Shown: in pieces, positions 1 through 7,537 of the stretch | Layout: every line of letters starts with the position of its first letter | Numbering within the stretch: the first letter of the stretch is position 1 | NCBI GenBank assembly: GCA_016217545.1 | Contig: JACRHT010000011.1 | Span: 1-64,000 of the forward strand | Reading direction: 5' to 3' | Length of the DNA: 64,000 nt | DNA from: Opitutia bacterium | Lineage (GTDB): Bacteria; Verrucomicrobiota; Verrucomicrobiia; Opitutales; Opitutaceae | Translations under genes and position numbers: made by a program | Notes under the pieces: model-generated | Told to the model about the DNA's origin: nothing | Seen by the model: the letters and a program-made list of their open reading frames with translations, nothing else | The model's database searches: none

Positions 1-70
1 GCAACGGTTTGCCCAGCTCCGCTTCCTTCAAGATCCCGAGGATCTGCTCCTCGGTGTGGTGCTTCTTCAT
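1..70 (-). mobile_element. IS3-family transposase OrfA, N-terminus only (cut by window edge)
   Basis: The complement of bases 70 to 1 encodes 23 residues beginning MKKHHTEEQILGILKEAELG. This is the typical start of an IS3-family OrfA, the helix-turn-helix protein that binds the element ends. The start ATG is at 70 on the minus strand and the rest lies beyond the left edge. The element boundary on this side should be within about 50 bp upstream of the start. A plausible terminus is near base 107, where the minus strand would begin TGAGAAATCCGGGTGTAA, but the opposite end is not visible, so the inverted repeat cannot be confirmed. Confidence 0.75.
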
Positions 71-166
71 GTCGGGTGTCGGTTTGGTATTACACCCGGA
101 TTTCTCACTCAAACCACTTCAGCGGGAGGGGAGCAGGTCAGCGGCAAGTGCGAGGCTTGCCAGTAA

Positions 167-197
167 AGGTAGAGGCGGTTGCCCTCAACCGCCCTTG
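167..197. repeat. Dispersed GC-rich palindrome, copy 1
   Basis: An imperfect inverted repeat, with arms of about 11 bases (AGAGGCGGTTG and CAACCGCCCTT) around a short loop. The same sequence, inverted and slightly diverged, recurs near 12935-12966, and a relative lies at 12884-12910. The copies resemble REP-like intergenic palindromes. Confidence 0.6.
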
Positions 198-212
198 TCC
201 CCTTCCTATTCG

Positions 213-243
213 AAGGCACCCTACGGGGTGCCTTTTGTTTTTG
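213..243 (+). terminator. Rho-independent terminator hairpin
   Basis: A nine-base perfect stem (AAGGCACCC / GGGTGCCTT) closes a TACG loop and is followed by a T-rich run. It would terminate transcription coming rightward. No rightward gene is clear upstream of it inside the window. Confidence 0.7.
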
Positions 244-390
244 GCTTTCGTGAGGGTCACCATTCCTAGCGCAGCAAGAGTCCACAGACCCGACTGGGCG
301 AAGGCAGGGAACGCCTACTTCATCAAGGCCAAGCGCAATGGCGACATGTGCCAAGCGTGCCAGTGATTCCGAGTCGCTGCTTGAGTATCA

Positions 391-416
391 AATGCACCCT
401 GCGGGGTGTCTTTTCA
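391..416 (+). terminator. Second terminator-like hairpin
   Basis: The stem GCACCC/GGGTGT encloses a TGCG loop and is followed by CTTTT. It closely resembles the hairpin at 213-243 and is probably a diverged duplicate. No convincing gene lies between the two. The rest of 71-586 holds only the IS flank, a palindrome and the upstream region of the next gene. Confidence 0.5.
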
Positions 417-586
417 TGTGATTTTCTACGCGCCCCCGACGCACGCACCTTGAGAATAAGGCGAAGGAGAAGGCGGCTTCTCGAGATCATCGCTTAAAAA
501 TAGAACCTCGCATAACGGCCAAAATAATAGTCTGCTGTCTGTGGGCCGAAGGTGACCGAAAGTCGCCGTGATCGATTTTAAGCCCC

Positions 587-1996
587 ATGAAAACACCACT
601 CAGCCCCGAGGTATTCGAGCAGACAATCCGGCAAACGTTGCCTATTCTGAAGCCACACGCCTTCCCTGCTGACCTAAAAGAAACACTTAAACTGATCTTT
701 CGCTCGAAAGACAAAGTAGTCGATCGGGAGCGATTCAACATCATCCTGAGTTCCTTTCACTTGCCGCCAACGCGAGCGGCTTTTTTTAGGCACTATTTTG
801 GAGATAAAATCGAAGACGCAGAATCGCTCAAAGCGAGCTTGCTGCGTCTCGCAAAAGATTGCCTGTGGCATTTCGGCGACATCCGCAGAGGGTATTTGAT
901 ACTAAATGAATCAGACGACATCGCCGGATTCATCGCATCGCATCAATTTAACGTAGCGGAATTTCGGGATCGCCTAGAATGGGCGGTCATTGAAGACATT
1001 CCTCCCAGCGATCGCGGATACTTAGGATATGTTTCTGGCGAACGCCCCTATCAGCAAAGAAAGTTACTTAGTATCGCTGATAAGGTGATACATGAATTAG
1101 AGCAGAACGCCCAGGAATACGCCGCTCTAAACGCATCGGAAGTCACATCGCGAATACTGAAGAAGCTTGCTGACAAAGAGCGTGAACAACTCATGGGCGG
1201 GATGAAAGAGCTGCACGATCTAGAGTTATTCGAATCGGTCTCGCTGGAAAAAAACAAAGCCGAACTAGCACGCCTCAGAAAGGAAGTCGATGAAACGATC
1301 AAAAAGGTCGAACTGCTCAAGGAGACCGCCAAGAGAAACCAGATGCACTATCTTCGTAACGTAGAGATGATTGACGTTTATGTTGCGACCTCTATGCGCG
1401 ACGACAAGGAGTATTTAGAAATGTATTCTTTTGTCGATGCAACTTTTTCAGATCACGACATTCGTCCGCTAAACCTTCGCTATTTTGATCCTACACTTTG
1501 CTACTGCGACAGCAGAATCGATAAGGGCATCATCGAGTGCCTTTTGGTGCGATGCGCCAAAGTAACTATCTATTGCGCACAGGATGGTGACACTTTCGGT
1601 AAAGACTCGGAGCTAGCCGCTACGCTTTGCCAAGGGAAACCAGTCATCGTCTTCGTCCCGACCGAAAACAACGATCTCGAGAGAAAACGGAAACTCGAGA
1701 AGCGCGCTCAAACGTTTCGCGAATTCCATCCTCTCGGATTGCAGGTAGGGCTCTACGACGGTGTTGCGCGTGGCGTGATCGTGGTTCGTTCCCCACAGGA
1801 ATGCGCTAGAATGCTAAAACGCATTCTAACAAACTCCTTGGAAGTAGAATTCACATTCGAGCAACACGGCATTGTTCTCCGTGAAAAGGAAACTCAAAGC
1901 GTTCTCCGCGTTATGACCGGATGGCGCGAACTTGCATCATCCTTTTGGCATAATTTCGGAATCTCCGAAGATCCAAAGTCAGGTCGCCCATCTTAA
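587..1996 (+). CDS. Unknown protein with C-terminal deoxyribosyltransferase/TIR-like domain; possible defence effector
   Basis: A 469-residue cytoplasmic protein with no signal peptide or membrane segment. Residues 1-190 are mixed helical and unrecognised. About 200-260 is charged, coiled-coil-like sequence. From about 260 a Rossmann-like domain follows: strand VYVATSM, then D-x-GI near 312, strand KVTIYCA, and GKDSELAATLCQGKPVIVFVP with a conserved-looking Glu at 342. That order (strand, DxGI, strand, S-E-x-A, GKPVI) matches the nucleoside 2-deoxyribosyltransferase/TIR-like NAD-cleaving superfamily as I know it; assignment is inference. The gene is visibly less GC-rich than its neighbours, with codons such as TTA and AGA, and lies beside an IS end, suggesting transfer. 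A role in phage defence or nucleotide sensing is possible but unproven. Confidence 0.6.
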   Translation: MKTPLSPEVFEQTIRQTLPILKPHAFPADLKETLKLIFRSKDKVVDRERFNIILSSFHLPPTRAAFFRHYFGDKIEDAESLKASLLRLAKDCLWHFGDIRRGYLILNESDDIAGFIASHQFNVAEFRDRLEWAVIEDIPPSDRGYLGYVSGERPYQQRKLLSIADKVIHELEQNAQEYAALNASEVTSRILKKLADKEREQLMGGMKELHDLELFESVSLEKNKAELARLRKEVDETIKKVELLKETAKRNQMHYLRNVEMIDVYVATSMRDDKEYLEMYSFVDATFSDHDIRPLNLRYFDPTLCYCDSRIDKGIIECLLVRCAKVTIYCAQDGDTFGKDSELAATLCQGKPVIVFVPTENNDLERKRKLEKRAQTFREFHPLGLQVGLYDGVARGVIVVRSPQECARMLKRILTNSLEVEFTFEQHGIVLREKETQSVLRVMTGWRELASSFWHNFGISEDPKSGRPS

Positions 1997-2068
1997 GGTA
2001 GGGTAGACGAGCAGACGGGGCATGGTTTGACCCTTGACTGACGCCGCCGTCACAAACCGAGTCTCTCA

Positions 2069-2407
2069 ATGTATCGGCACTGTCAGTGCTGCGAGGCGAA
2101 ATTCAGTTTGGGTGAGTTCGTTACCCTCCCGGAAGTCTGCAACCAATGCCACATCGCGGGACGCAAGGTCTCGGACCACATGAGGGCGGTCATCAACGCC
2201 CGCGGCGAGCGCAATGTCGGACGCCTGAGGGTGGTCACCGGATTGGCGCTGTGTGGCATCGCGATATTGGTGGAAAGCCGTGTAGTCGCCGCACCCACGT
2301 CTCAATGGAAGTTCGTCGCCGCCGGCCTCGGTATCTTGGCCGCCGGCTTCGCGCGCGTTAGGACCACCAGTCGCCGCTTGAAGAAGCTCGAACGCGAAAT
2401 CCGCTAA
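2069..2407 (+). CDS. Small zinc-ribbon membrane protein, function unknown
   Basis: A 112-residue protein. The N-terminus carries C-x-C-C at residues 5-8 and C-x-x-C at about 23-26, which could bind zinc. Two hydrophobic stretches follow (about 54-69 and 79-93), then a basic, charged C-terminus that would face the cytoplasm. The start is the ATG at 2069; no strong Shine-Dalgarno is visible. It is followed 30 bp later by another small gene on the same strand and may be co-transcribed. I do not recognise the family. GC content is back to the genomic level here, unlike the preceding gene. Confidence 0.55.
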   Translation: MYRHCQCCEAKFSLGEFVTLPEVCNQCHIAGRKVSDHMRAVINARGERNVGRLRVVTGLALCGIAILVESRVVAAPTSQWKFVAAGLGILAAGFARVRTTSRRLKKLEREIR

Positions 2408-2437
2408 GAAGGCGCCGGCTGATCCGTCGTAGAGGAC

Positions 2438-2887
2438 ATGCGCCGCCTCTATTTTTTCGCTCCACTGCTCTGCCTCACGGCTTTCGCTGGCTACTACGCC
2501 TATTGGAACAGCACGAACGACGCAGCGATCGTCTGCAGAATCCCCCGACCTACCCCGTGGTGGCCCGGCGAGCACAGCGACGGTGCACGCGACGCCGAGG
2601 AAGCGCTCCGCCGCGGCAACCACATCCTTCTCACCTACGGCCTGCCCGTCGCTTCCATTGGGGAATACCGGGCGGTTCTCGAAGAAGACTACGGCGTCAC
2701 CTTGCGGACGGTCGCCGGCTGCATGGTGGACGACAACTTGGTGCGCTACACCGACGCCTACAACGCGGTGATGAGTCGCGATCTCGAACAACGGTTCGGT
2801 CGCAACGTCTTCGATGTCGCGCGGACCAAAGCCGAAGCTCGCTATGCCGCCCGGAGCGCGGCAGCGACTCAGCCCGAATCCCCCTAG
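2438..2887 (+). CDS. Hypothetical membrane-anchored or secreted protein
   Basis: A 149-residue protein with an N-terminal hydrophobic segment (residues 4-21) preceded by MRR, so it is exported or anchored. The remainder is a soluble domain of about 110 residues with two cysteines (33 and 101). It carries the stretch AEEALRRGNHILLTYGLP followed by EEDYGVTLRTVAGCMVDD. It follows the previous small gene by 30 bp on the same strand. No family was recognised, but codon use is consistent with a real high-GC gene. Confidence 0.5.
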   Translation: MRRLYFFAPLLCLTAFAGYYAYWNSTNDAAIVCRIPRPTPWWPGEHSDGARDAEEALRRGNHILLTYGLPVASIGEYRAVLEEDYGVTLRTVAGCMVDDNLVRYTDAYNAVMSRDLEQRFGRNVFDVARTKAEARYAARSAAATQPESP

Positions 2888-2942
2888 CCACCCCGGAAAC
2901 GAACCCGCACGACCGTTCGCGCGGGTTCGTGGATTTCGACCG

Positions 2943-3131
2943 CTACTCCGAATACACCGGCGCAGTGCCGGAGTTCTTCACAAGGGCGATCGAATGCTCA
3001 CAGTCGGCCTTCGTCCCGTAGCTTTCACTGCTGCGGGCGAGCGGCTCGTAGTTCGACGCGTAGTAAATCCAATACCACTTTCCTCCCGCGTCTTTCTTCA
3101 TCACGTAGCAGGGATATTTCTTGTCGGACAT
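2943..3131 (-). CDS. DUF1508 (YegP-like) protein
   Basis: A 62-residue single-domain protein with the DUF1508 layout: a beta strand (YPCYVMKKDAGGKWYWIYYA), then a strand with S-E-S-Y-G, then A-D-C-E-H-S-I-x-x-V-K near the end. In this family a single or duplicated beta-beta-beta-alpha unit of about 55 residues is usual; its biochemical role is unknown. The start codon lies 22 bp downstream of the stop of the preceding minus-strand gene, so the two are probably one transcription unit. Confidence 0.8.
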   Translation of the reverse strand: MSDKKYPCYVMKKDAGGKWYWIYYASNYEPLARSSESYGTKADCEHSIALVKNSGTAPVYSE

Positions 3132-3153
3132 GCTTCACCTGTGGGTTGGTGGT

Positions 3154-3543
3154 TCAGCCGGTCGCTTTGGCCGGCTCTTCCGGCGTTTCCTTCGCCGCGC
3201 GGCTCGCCGTGGCGCTCACGGTGAAACCGTAGTCGCCCAGCTTCCGCATCTCGTCGGCGTGCACGCCGCTCAGAACATCCCGCGACGCCCGCAAGAACGT
3301 CACGATCGTCTCCAGCGCCGCGTCGCGCGTCTGCGTGGCCGCTTCCGCCTGCGCCTGCAGGCGCTTCGACTCGCGATGCGCCGTCTCCGCCGCCGTGACG
3401 GCCGGTGTGATCTTGTCCCACTTCAACTGTCCGAGCGGCGAAGCATTGCCGAGTTCGGCATGCTTCCCCGCGATGGCTTTCGCCAGGTTGATCCTGTCCT
3501 CCGCATTGGTCGGGAGGTCGATGCGCACTCTGTTTGCGCTCAT
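3154..3543 (-). CDS. Hypothetical helical protein, first gene of a two-gene unit
   Basis: 129 residues starting MSANRVRIDLPTNAEDRINL. The ATG at 3543 is preceded on the minus strand by AGGAAAAAC, an acceptable ribosome site, whereas longer in-frame starts would add low-complexity sequence. The protein is alpha-helical, with a likely coiled coil at about 45-75 rich in Ala, Glu, Gln and Arg, and a short unstructured Glu/Pro/Lys tail. No membrane segment or signal is present. It leads the DUF1508 gene by 22 bp. I do not recognise the family. Confidence 0.6.
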   Translation of the reverse strand: MSANRVRIDLPTNAEDRINLAKAIAGKHAELGNASPLGQLKWDKITPAVTAAETAHRESKRLQAQAEAATQTRDAALETIVTFLRASRDVLSGVHADEMRKLGDYGFTVSATASRAAKETPEEPAKATG

Positions 3544-4100
3544 GTTTTTCCTATCTGGGGGTTCAACAGGAGCCTGTAGGGCCCCACTCCTGTGCGCCGA
3601 GGGCCCTTTGCGCGCCGGTGATATTACCCGAGACGGCGCCATTCAACAATCAGGACAATTCCCCGGTTGTCTCGGCTCGCCGCGACAGTTCAATATTCAG
3701 CCCGCGAAGCGCGAATACTCACTATTGTAAATGCGCGACCGGCTTTGCGACTTCCGGGATTGGCTTTTCTATTTTCATCTTCGGCCTCCGAATCTCGTAG
3801 ACTGAGTTTTTCATCCGCGAGACTGACTTTCTCGGCCCTGCCAGCTTCCGTCGCCGCAGGGCGACCTGCTTTTCGACCCGCCAAGGGGTCTCCCCTATTT
3901 TCGCCGGCCCGCCGTGCGACTTCGCAAGACGCCAACGCGTCCCGCGGCCCTCCCACAACCGCCACCCTGGCACGATCCGGATTCACTGTGTCCTCCGTGG
4001 CCTCCGCGTTTACCCCTCCGATCCTCCGGTCCATTCCGGCACAGAGGACGCAGAGACGATCCCCGACGCCAATTTCACCCGCCCACCCGCAGCACCAGGC
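3544..4100. other. 557-bp intergenic region with inverted short repeats
   Basis: No credible gene was found; the open frames here lack ribosome sites and any recognisable content. At 3985-4009 and 4039-4060 there are two short arms built from GTCCTCCGTGGCCTCCG-like units and their inverted counterpart (CACAGAGGACGCAGAGACG). They could form a loose hairpin and belong to the tandem-repeat class seen elsewhere in this window. Upstream of 3543 the region should contain the promoter of the minus-strand pair. Confidence 0.5.
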
Positions 4101-4496
4101 TCAACGCGGAAAGCCCGCCCATTTCAAGGCGTCTCCACGCTCCGCGAACGAGTGAAACTCCACCATCTTGCCGCCGCGAAACGCGAAACCGTCCGCGATT
4201 CGCCCCTCCACCCATTGCCCGGAGTCCTTCAGGCGCACGCGGACGTGGACGTAGGCGACCACCTTGTCCCCGTGCTCGAACAATTCCTCCGGCTCGCACG
4301 CACCCTCCGCCCAGGTCCCCCGCCCTTTCGCGACGTGCGTCTGCACCTCCGCCAAGCCACGATAAGTGCCGCCAGTCGGAGTCCCCTCGAACTCGACGCG
4401 CACGATCTCGGGACCGAAATGCCCCATGACGCCCGGCACATCGCCGCGATTGAGGGCCGCGTAAAATTGTCGAACTGCCGCTTGAGGAGTGTTCAT
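4101..4496 (-). CDS. SnoaL-like / NTF2-fold protein
   Basis: 131 residues from the ATG at 4496 (MNTPQAAVRQFYAALNRGD); an alternative ATG at 4523 would add nine residues. The sequence has the NTF2-like pattern: N-terminal helix ending in YAALNRGD, a strand with VEFEGTPTGGTYRG, then a G-D-K-V-V-A-Y-V-H-V-R-V strand and the final FRGGKMVEFHSF strand pair. SnoaL-like proteins are small cone-shaped dimers that act as isomerases, hydrolases or binding proteins; the substrate cannot be told from sequence. It is 45 bp upstream of the DHFR-like gene and on the same strand. Confidence 0.8.
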   Translation of the reverse strand: MNTPQAAVRQFYAALNRGDVPGVMGHFGPEIVRVEFEGTPTGGTYRGLAEVQTHVAKGRGTWAEGACEPEELFEHGDKVVAYVHVRVRLKDSGQWVEGRIADGFAFRGGKMVEFHSFAERGDALKWAGFPR

Positions 4497-4541
4497 GGCG
4501 TGGAATTCAGGTGGAGTCGTCAACGGGGTCGCGTTTTCCGC

Positions 4542-5183
4542 TCACCGCGTCAGGATGATGTGGGTGACCGCGGAAGTCGTCACATGCTGGGTGACCTTGT
4601 AGCCGAGTTGCACCAGATCAAGGCCCGCCCAAAGGCTTTCGCCGCCGCCGAGCACGACCGGCGAGATCGCCAGGTGCAGCTCGTCGATCAAACCGGCTTG
4701 AAGGTATTGCCGCACCGTCGCGACGCCGCCGCCGACCCGCACATCCAACCCGCCCGCGGCTTCCCGCGCGCGCGTCAGAGCGTCGTGGATTCCGCCCGTG
4801 ACAAAATGAAAGGTCGTGCCGCCCGCCATCGCGAGCGGCGGACGCGCGTGGTGTGTCAGGACGAAAACCGGGACATGATACGGCGGATTGTCGCCCCACC
4901 AGCCTCTCCATTGATCGTCCGTCCACGCGCCGCGTGAGGGCGCGAACATGTTCCGTCCCAGAATCCACGCGCCGATCCCGGCGAATCCCCGCTCCGCGAA
5001 ATCGTTGTCCACGCCGGCGGCGCCTTCCCCGCCGCCCACCATCTGCTGAAAGACCCGCGTGGGGAAGAACCACCGATGCAAATTCTCCCCGCCGATCCCG
5101 AGCGGTTGCTCGAGACTCTGATTCGGCCCCGCGCCGAAGCCGTCGATCGACACGCTGAAGCAATGCACGCGTAGTTTGGACAT
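4542..5183 (-). CDS. RibD C-terminal / dihydrofolate-reductase-like protein
   Basis: 213 residues from the ATG at 5183 (MSKLRVHCFSVSIDGFGAGP). The family pattern is clear: the N-terminal strand with SxDGF, a G-A-W-I-L-G-R-x-M-F segment near 75, PVFVLTHHARP, and the C-terminal GGG-x-x-V-R-Q-Y-L-Q-A-G-L-I-D-E-L-H-L followed by PVVLGGGESL. Members share the NADPH-binding fold of RibD and DHFR but most are uncharacterised reductases. A second, shorter member is at 15076-15672. No riboflavin genes are adjacent, so a role in riboflavin synthesis is unlikely. Confidence 0.85.
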   Translation of the reverse strand: MSKLRVHCFSVSIDGFGAGPNQSLEQPLGIGGENLHRWFFPTRVFQQMVGGGEGAAGVDNDFAERGFAGIGAWILGRNMFAPSRGAWTDDQWRGWWGDNPPYHVPVFVLTHHARPPLAMAGGTTFHFVTGGIHDALTRAREAAGGLDVRVGGGVATVRQYLQAGLIDELHLAISPVVLGGGESLWAGLDLVQLGYKVTQHVTTSAVTHIILTR

Positions 5184-5520
5184 GAGGATATCGTTGGGGG
5201 GGTTACGGCAGGAGTGGCGGCAGCAACTGCCGTTGTTCTCTTCTCTAACGAACGAAGGAACGCGCACCGGACAAGCCCCGGCTTCGAGCGCGCTGGTTGC
5301 TCGAAAACGGGGGACACTGCGGGAGCCACGGCTCGCATCGGGAGCGGCGCGAGCGTTCGCGTGCGGCGACGAATCTCCGGCCATGCCGCTCCAACCCGCA
5401 TCGGTGGCAGCGGCCTTCTTGCGGAGCGCGTCAGCTACGCTTGTCGCGACGCGCTGACAGGCGACGTCCGGGCGAGCCGGCTGTCCGCTCCCGCGACGCT
5501 GTGACTCCGCCAGCCGGGTG
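5184..5520. other. Intergenic region, no gene seen
   Basis: This 337-bp gap lies between two minus-strand genes. Open frames here are GC-driven and have no recognisable content. The base composition is high-GC throughout. The promoter for the gene at 4542-5183 should lie near 5190-5260 on the minus strand, but no convincing -10/-35 pair was seen. Confidence 0.4.
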
Positions 5521-5910
5521 TCAGCTCGGGGCGCCTTCGTATTTCACGCCCTGCTTGCTGCCTTTCACCGGCATGATGATGTCGTAGCTCGATTGATAGA
5601 GTTCGACGCGCACGAGGCCTCCGTCGTTTTCGGCCACGAAATCGCAGTTCACGTTGCCGAGGAAGAGACCCGCGGGCTGGCCGTCGGCTCCGAGGGTAAT
5701 GAAGCTCAGCTTCCAATTGTCGGTGTTGTCGGTGGTGCCTTCGAACGGCACCGGCGGGAGCCCGTAGATGGTGTCGCCGGTGTCTTTGCTGAGGGTCGCG
5801 GCGCTGGAGATGGCGACGCTGACCTTGGAGGAGAACTGCACGGAGACGTTGGCGAGGTTGCTGTTCGTTTGGTTAACGACGACGAAGCTGCCTTTGTAGG
5901 TTTGAGACAT
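5521..5910 (-). CDS. Small beta-rich protein, possibly of the PUD1/2 (Up-regulated in Daf-2) type
   Basis: 129 residues from the ATG at 5910. There is no signal peptide. The pattern is all beta: GSFVVVNQTNSNLANVSVQF at the N-terminus, a central DNWKLSFITL strand, then NVNCDFVAENDGGLVRVELY and a C-terminal YDIIMPV. An N-terminal F-x-V-x-N-x-T with a late C-x-F-x-x-x-D-x-G is reminiscent of the PUD1/2-like beta-sandwich family found in some bacteria and nematodes. I put this forward only as a weak family suggestion. It is an isolated gene with large gaps on both sides. Confidence 0.6.
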   Translation of the reverse strand: MSQTYKGSFVVVNQTNSNLANVSVQFSSKVSVAISSAATLSKDTGDTIYGLPPVPFEGTTDNTDNWKLSFITLGADGQPAGLFLGNVNCDFVAENDGGLVRVELYQSSYDIIMPVKGSKQGVKYEGAPS

Positions 5911-6274
5911 GACGGTGGGGGTTGGGGGTAACGGTTTCGGGAGGACAGTTGGCTGAGGGAAAGGGTCGGTCTCGTGACCGCGTGGCGGTATCGGACGCCG
6001 CGGAGTGCCGGGAACGGCTCGCCTGCTCGAAGGCCCGGAGCAGCGGGGTGCGTGGAATGGATCGCTGGGGGGCGTGAAGAGAGATCGGTCGTCGACCTCA
6101 GGGGCTGGGCAGCAATGCGCAGCCACCCGGCCAGAAGGGCCATGCCACGAAAATATTCTCCCTGGAGCGCGGCGTTCGGTTCGGCGGATGAGGTCCGCCG
6201 GCGGAGTCTGCTGGAACCAGTCCGAACGCAGAGTCGACCGCATACCCTTACCTGTGCTCAATCGGTCGCGATCA
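5911..6274. other. Intergenic region between divergent genes
   Basis: A 364-bp gap between the divergent gene at 5521-5910 and rsmH. It must hold both promoters. A G-rich tract (GGTGGGGGTTGGGGGTAACGG) lies at about 5914-5933, close to the minus-strand start. No RNA structure or gene was identified. Confidence 0.4.
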
Positions 6275-7378
6275 ATGTCCGACCTCCCTCCCGAATCCCC
6301 CGCTTCCGCCGAGTCCGCCGCTCCCGCGCCGCACCGCCGCCGTCCACGTTACTCCGGTAAGAACCCGCGCCGCTTCGAGGATAAATACAAGGAGCACAAC
6401 CCGACGCGCTATGCCGCCGACGTGGCCAAGGTCCTCGCCTCCGGCAAGACGCCCGCCGGCATGCATCGTCCGATCATGGTGGCCGAAATTCTTTCCGTGC
6501 TCGCGCTCCAGCCCGGCGAGATCGCGGTGGACTGCACGCTCGGCTACGGCGGCCACACGCAGGAAATGCTGGCGCGTCTCGCGCCGCCCGCCGCCGCGAC
6601 GCGCGGCCGCTTGATCGGCCTCGACGTCGATCCCATCGAGCAACCCAAGACCATCGCCCGCCTCCGCGCCGCCGGTTGGGGCGAGGATGTCTTCACGCCC
6701 ATCCGCAGCAATTTCGCGGGCCTGCCCAAGGTGCTCGCGCAACTCGGCCTCGCCGGCGTCGACGCGATCCTCGCCGACCTCGGCGTCTCCTCGATGCAGA
6801 TCGACGACCCGTCGCGCGGTTTCACCTTCAAGGCCGACGGCCCGCTCGACCTCCGCCTCAACCCACAACGTGCTCCGAGCGCCGCCGAATGGCTCGCGCG
6901 CGTCTCCGCCGCCGATCTCACCGAAGCGCTCACGGAATACGCCGACGAACCCCATGCGGCGGTCCTCGCGCGCGAACTCACGACGCGCCGCGCCCTGACG
7001 CCGTTCACGCGCACGCAGCAACTCGCCGACGCCCTCCGCGAAATCCTCGCCGCACACCACCTCGCACGCGACCCGGAGGTAGTCACCAGCTGCATCCGCC
7101 GCGTTTTCCAAGCACTGCGCATCGCGGTGAACGACGAATTCAGCGCGCTCGACAACCTGCTCCGTCATCTGCCCGCCGCGCTGAACCCCGGCGGCCGCGT
7201 GGCGATCCTCACGTTTCATTCCGGCGAAGACCGCCGCGTGAAACACGCCTTCCGCGACGGCGTGCGCAACGGCATCTATTCCTCCACGAACGAAGACGTC
7301 GTGCGCGCCAGTCCCGAGGAGCAGCGCGCCAACCCCCGCAGCAGCTCCGCCAAACTCCGCTGGGCCATCCGCGCCTGA
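6275..7378 (+). CDS. rsmH: 16S rRNA (cytosine1402-N4)-methyltransferase RsmH, long-form
   Basis: A 367-residue protein that transfers a methyl group from S-adenosylmethionine to N4 of C1402 in 16S rRNA. Visible motifs are VDCTLGYGGHTQEML (SAM motif I), LIGLDVDP, ILADLGVSSMQIDDPSRGF, DGPLDLRLN and LTFHSGEDRRVKHAF near the C-terminus. About 60 extra residues precede the usual start (HRPIMVAEIL), including a K-Y-K-E-H-N-P-x-R-Y-A block, making it longer than the roughly 310 residues of classic RsmH. It is not beside mraZ, ftsL or other division genes, which is where rsmH normally lies. It may therefore be a second, long-form paralogue. The ATG at 6275 was chosen because upstream in-frame sequence is not protein-like. 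Confidence 0.88.
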   Translation: MSDLPPESPASAESAAPAPHRRRPRYSGKNPRRFEDKYKEHNPTRYAADVAKVLASGKTPAGMHRPIMVAEILSVLALQPGEIAVDCTLGYGGHTQEMLARLAPPAAATRGRLIGLDVDPIEQPKTIARLRAAGWGEDVFTPIRSNFAGLPKVLAQLGLAGVDAILADLGVSSMQIDDPSRGFTFKADGPLDLRLNPQRAPSAAEWLARVSAADLTEALTEYADEPHAAVLARELTTRRALTPFTRTQQLADALREILAAHHLARDPEVVTSCIRRVFQALRIAVNDEFSALDNLLRHLPAALNPGGRVAILTFHSGEDRRVKHAFRDGVRNGIYSSTNEDVVRASPEEQRANPRSSSAKLRWAIRA

Positions 7379-7537
7379 GCGCTCCACACCGTTCGCTGCA
7401 TCGGTCGGTTGCGCCATGATTTTCAACTAGCGCGAGCAGCACCACGCTCCGCGACGCGCGGATACGACGTCTTGCTCCCGCCAACGGTATTCCGCGGCTT
7501 GCCCGTGTCCCACGCGTTGTCGTATCCCATTCTCGCT

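Noticed and set aside
3667-4155. Plus-strand frame in the intergenic region
   Set aside because: Ser/Arg/Pro-rich translation with no motif, and it crosses the repeat arms and runs into the antisense of the SnoaL-like gene.
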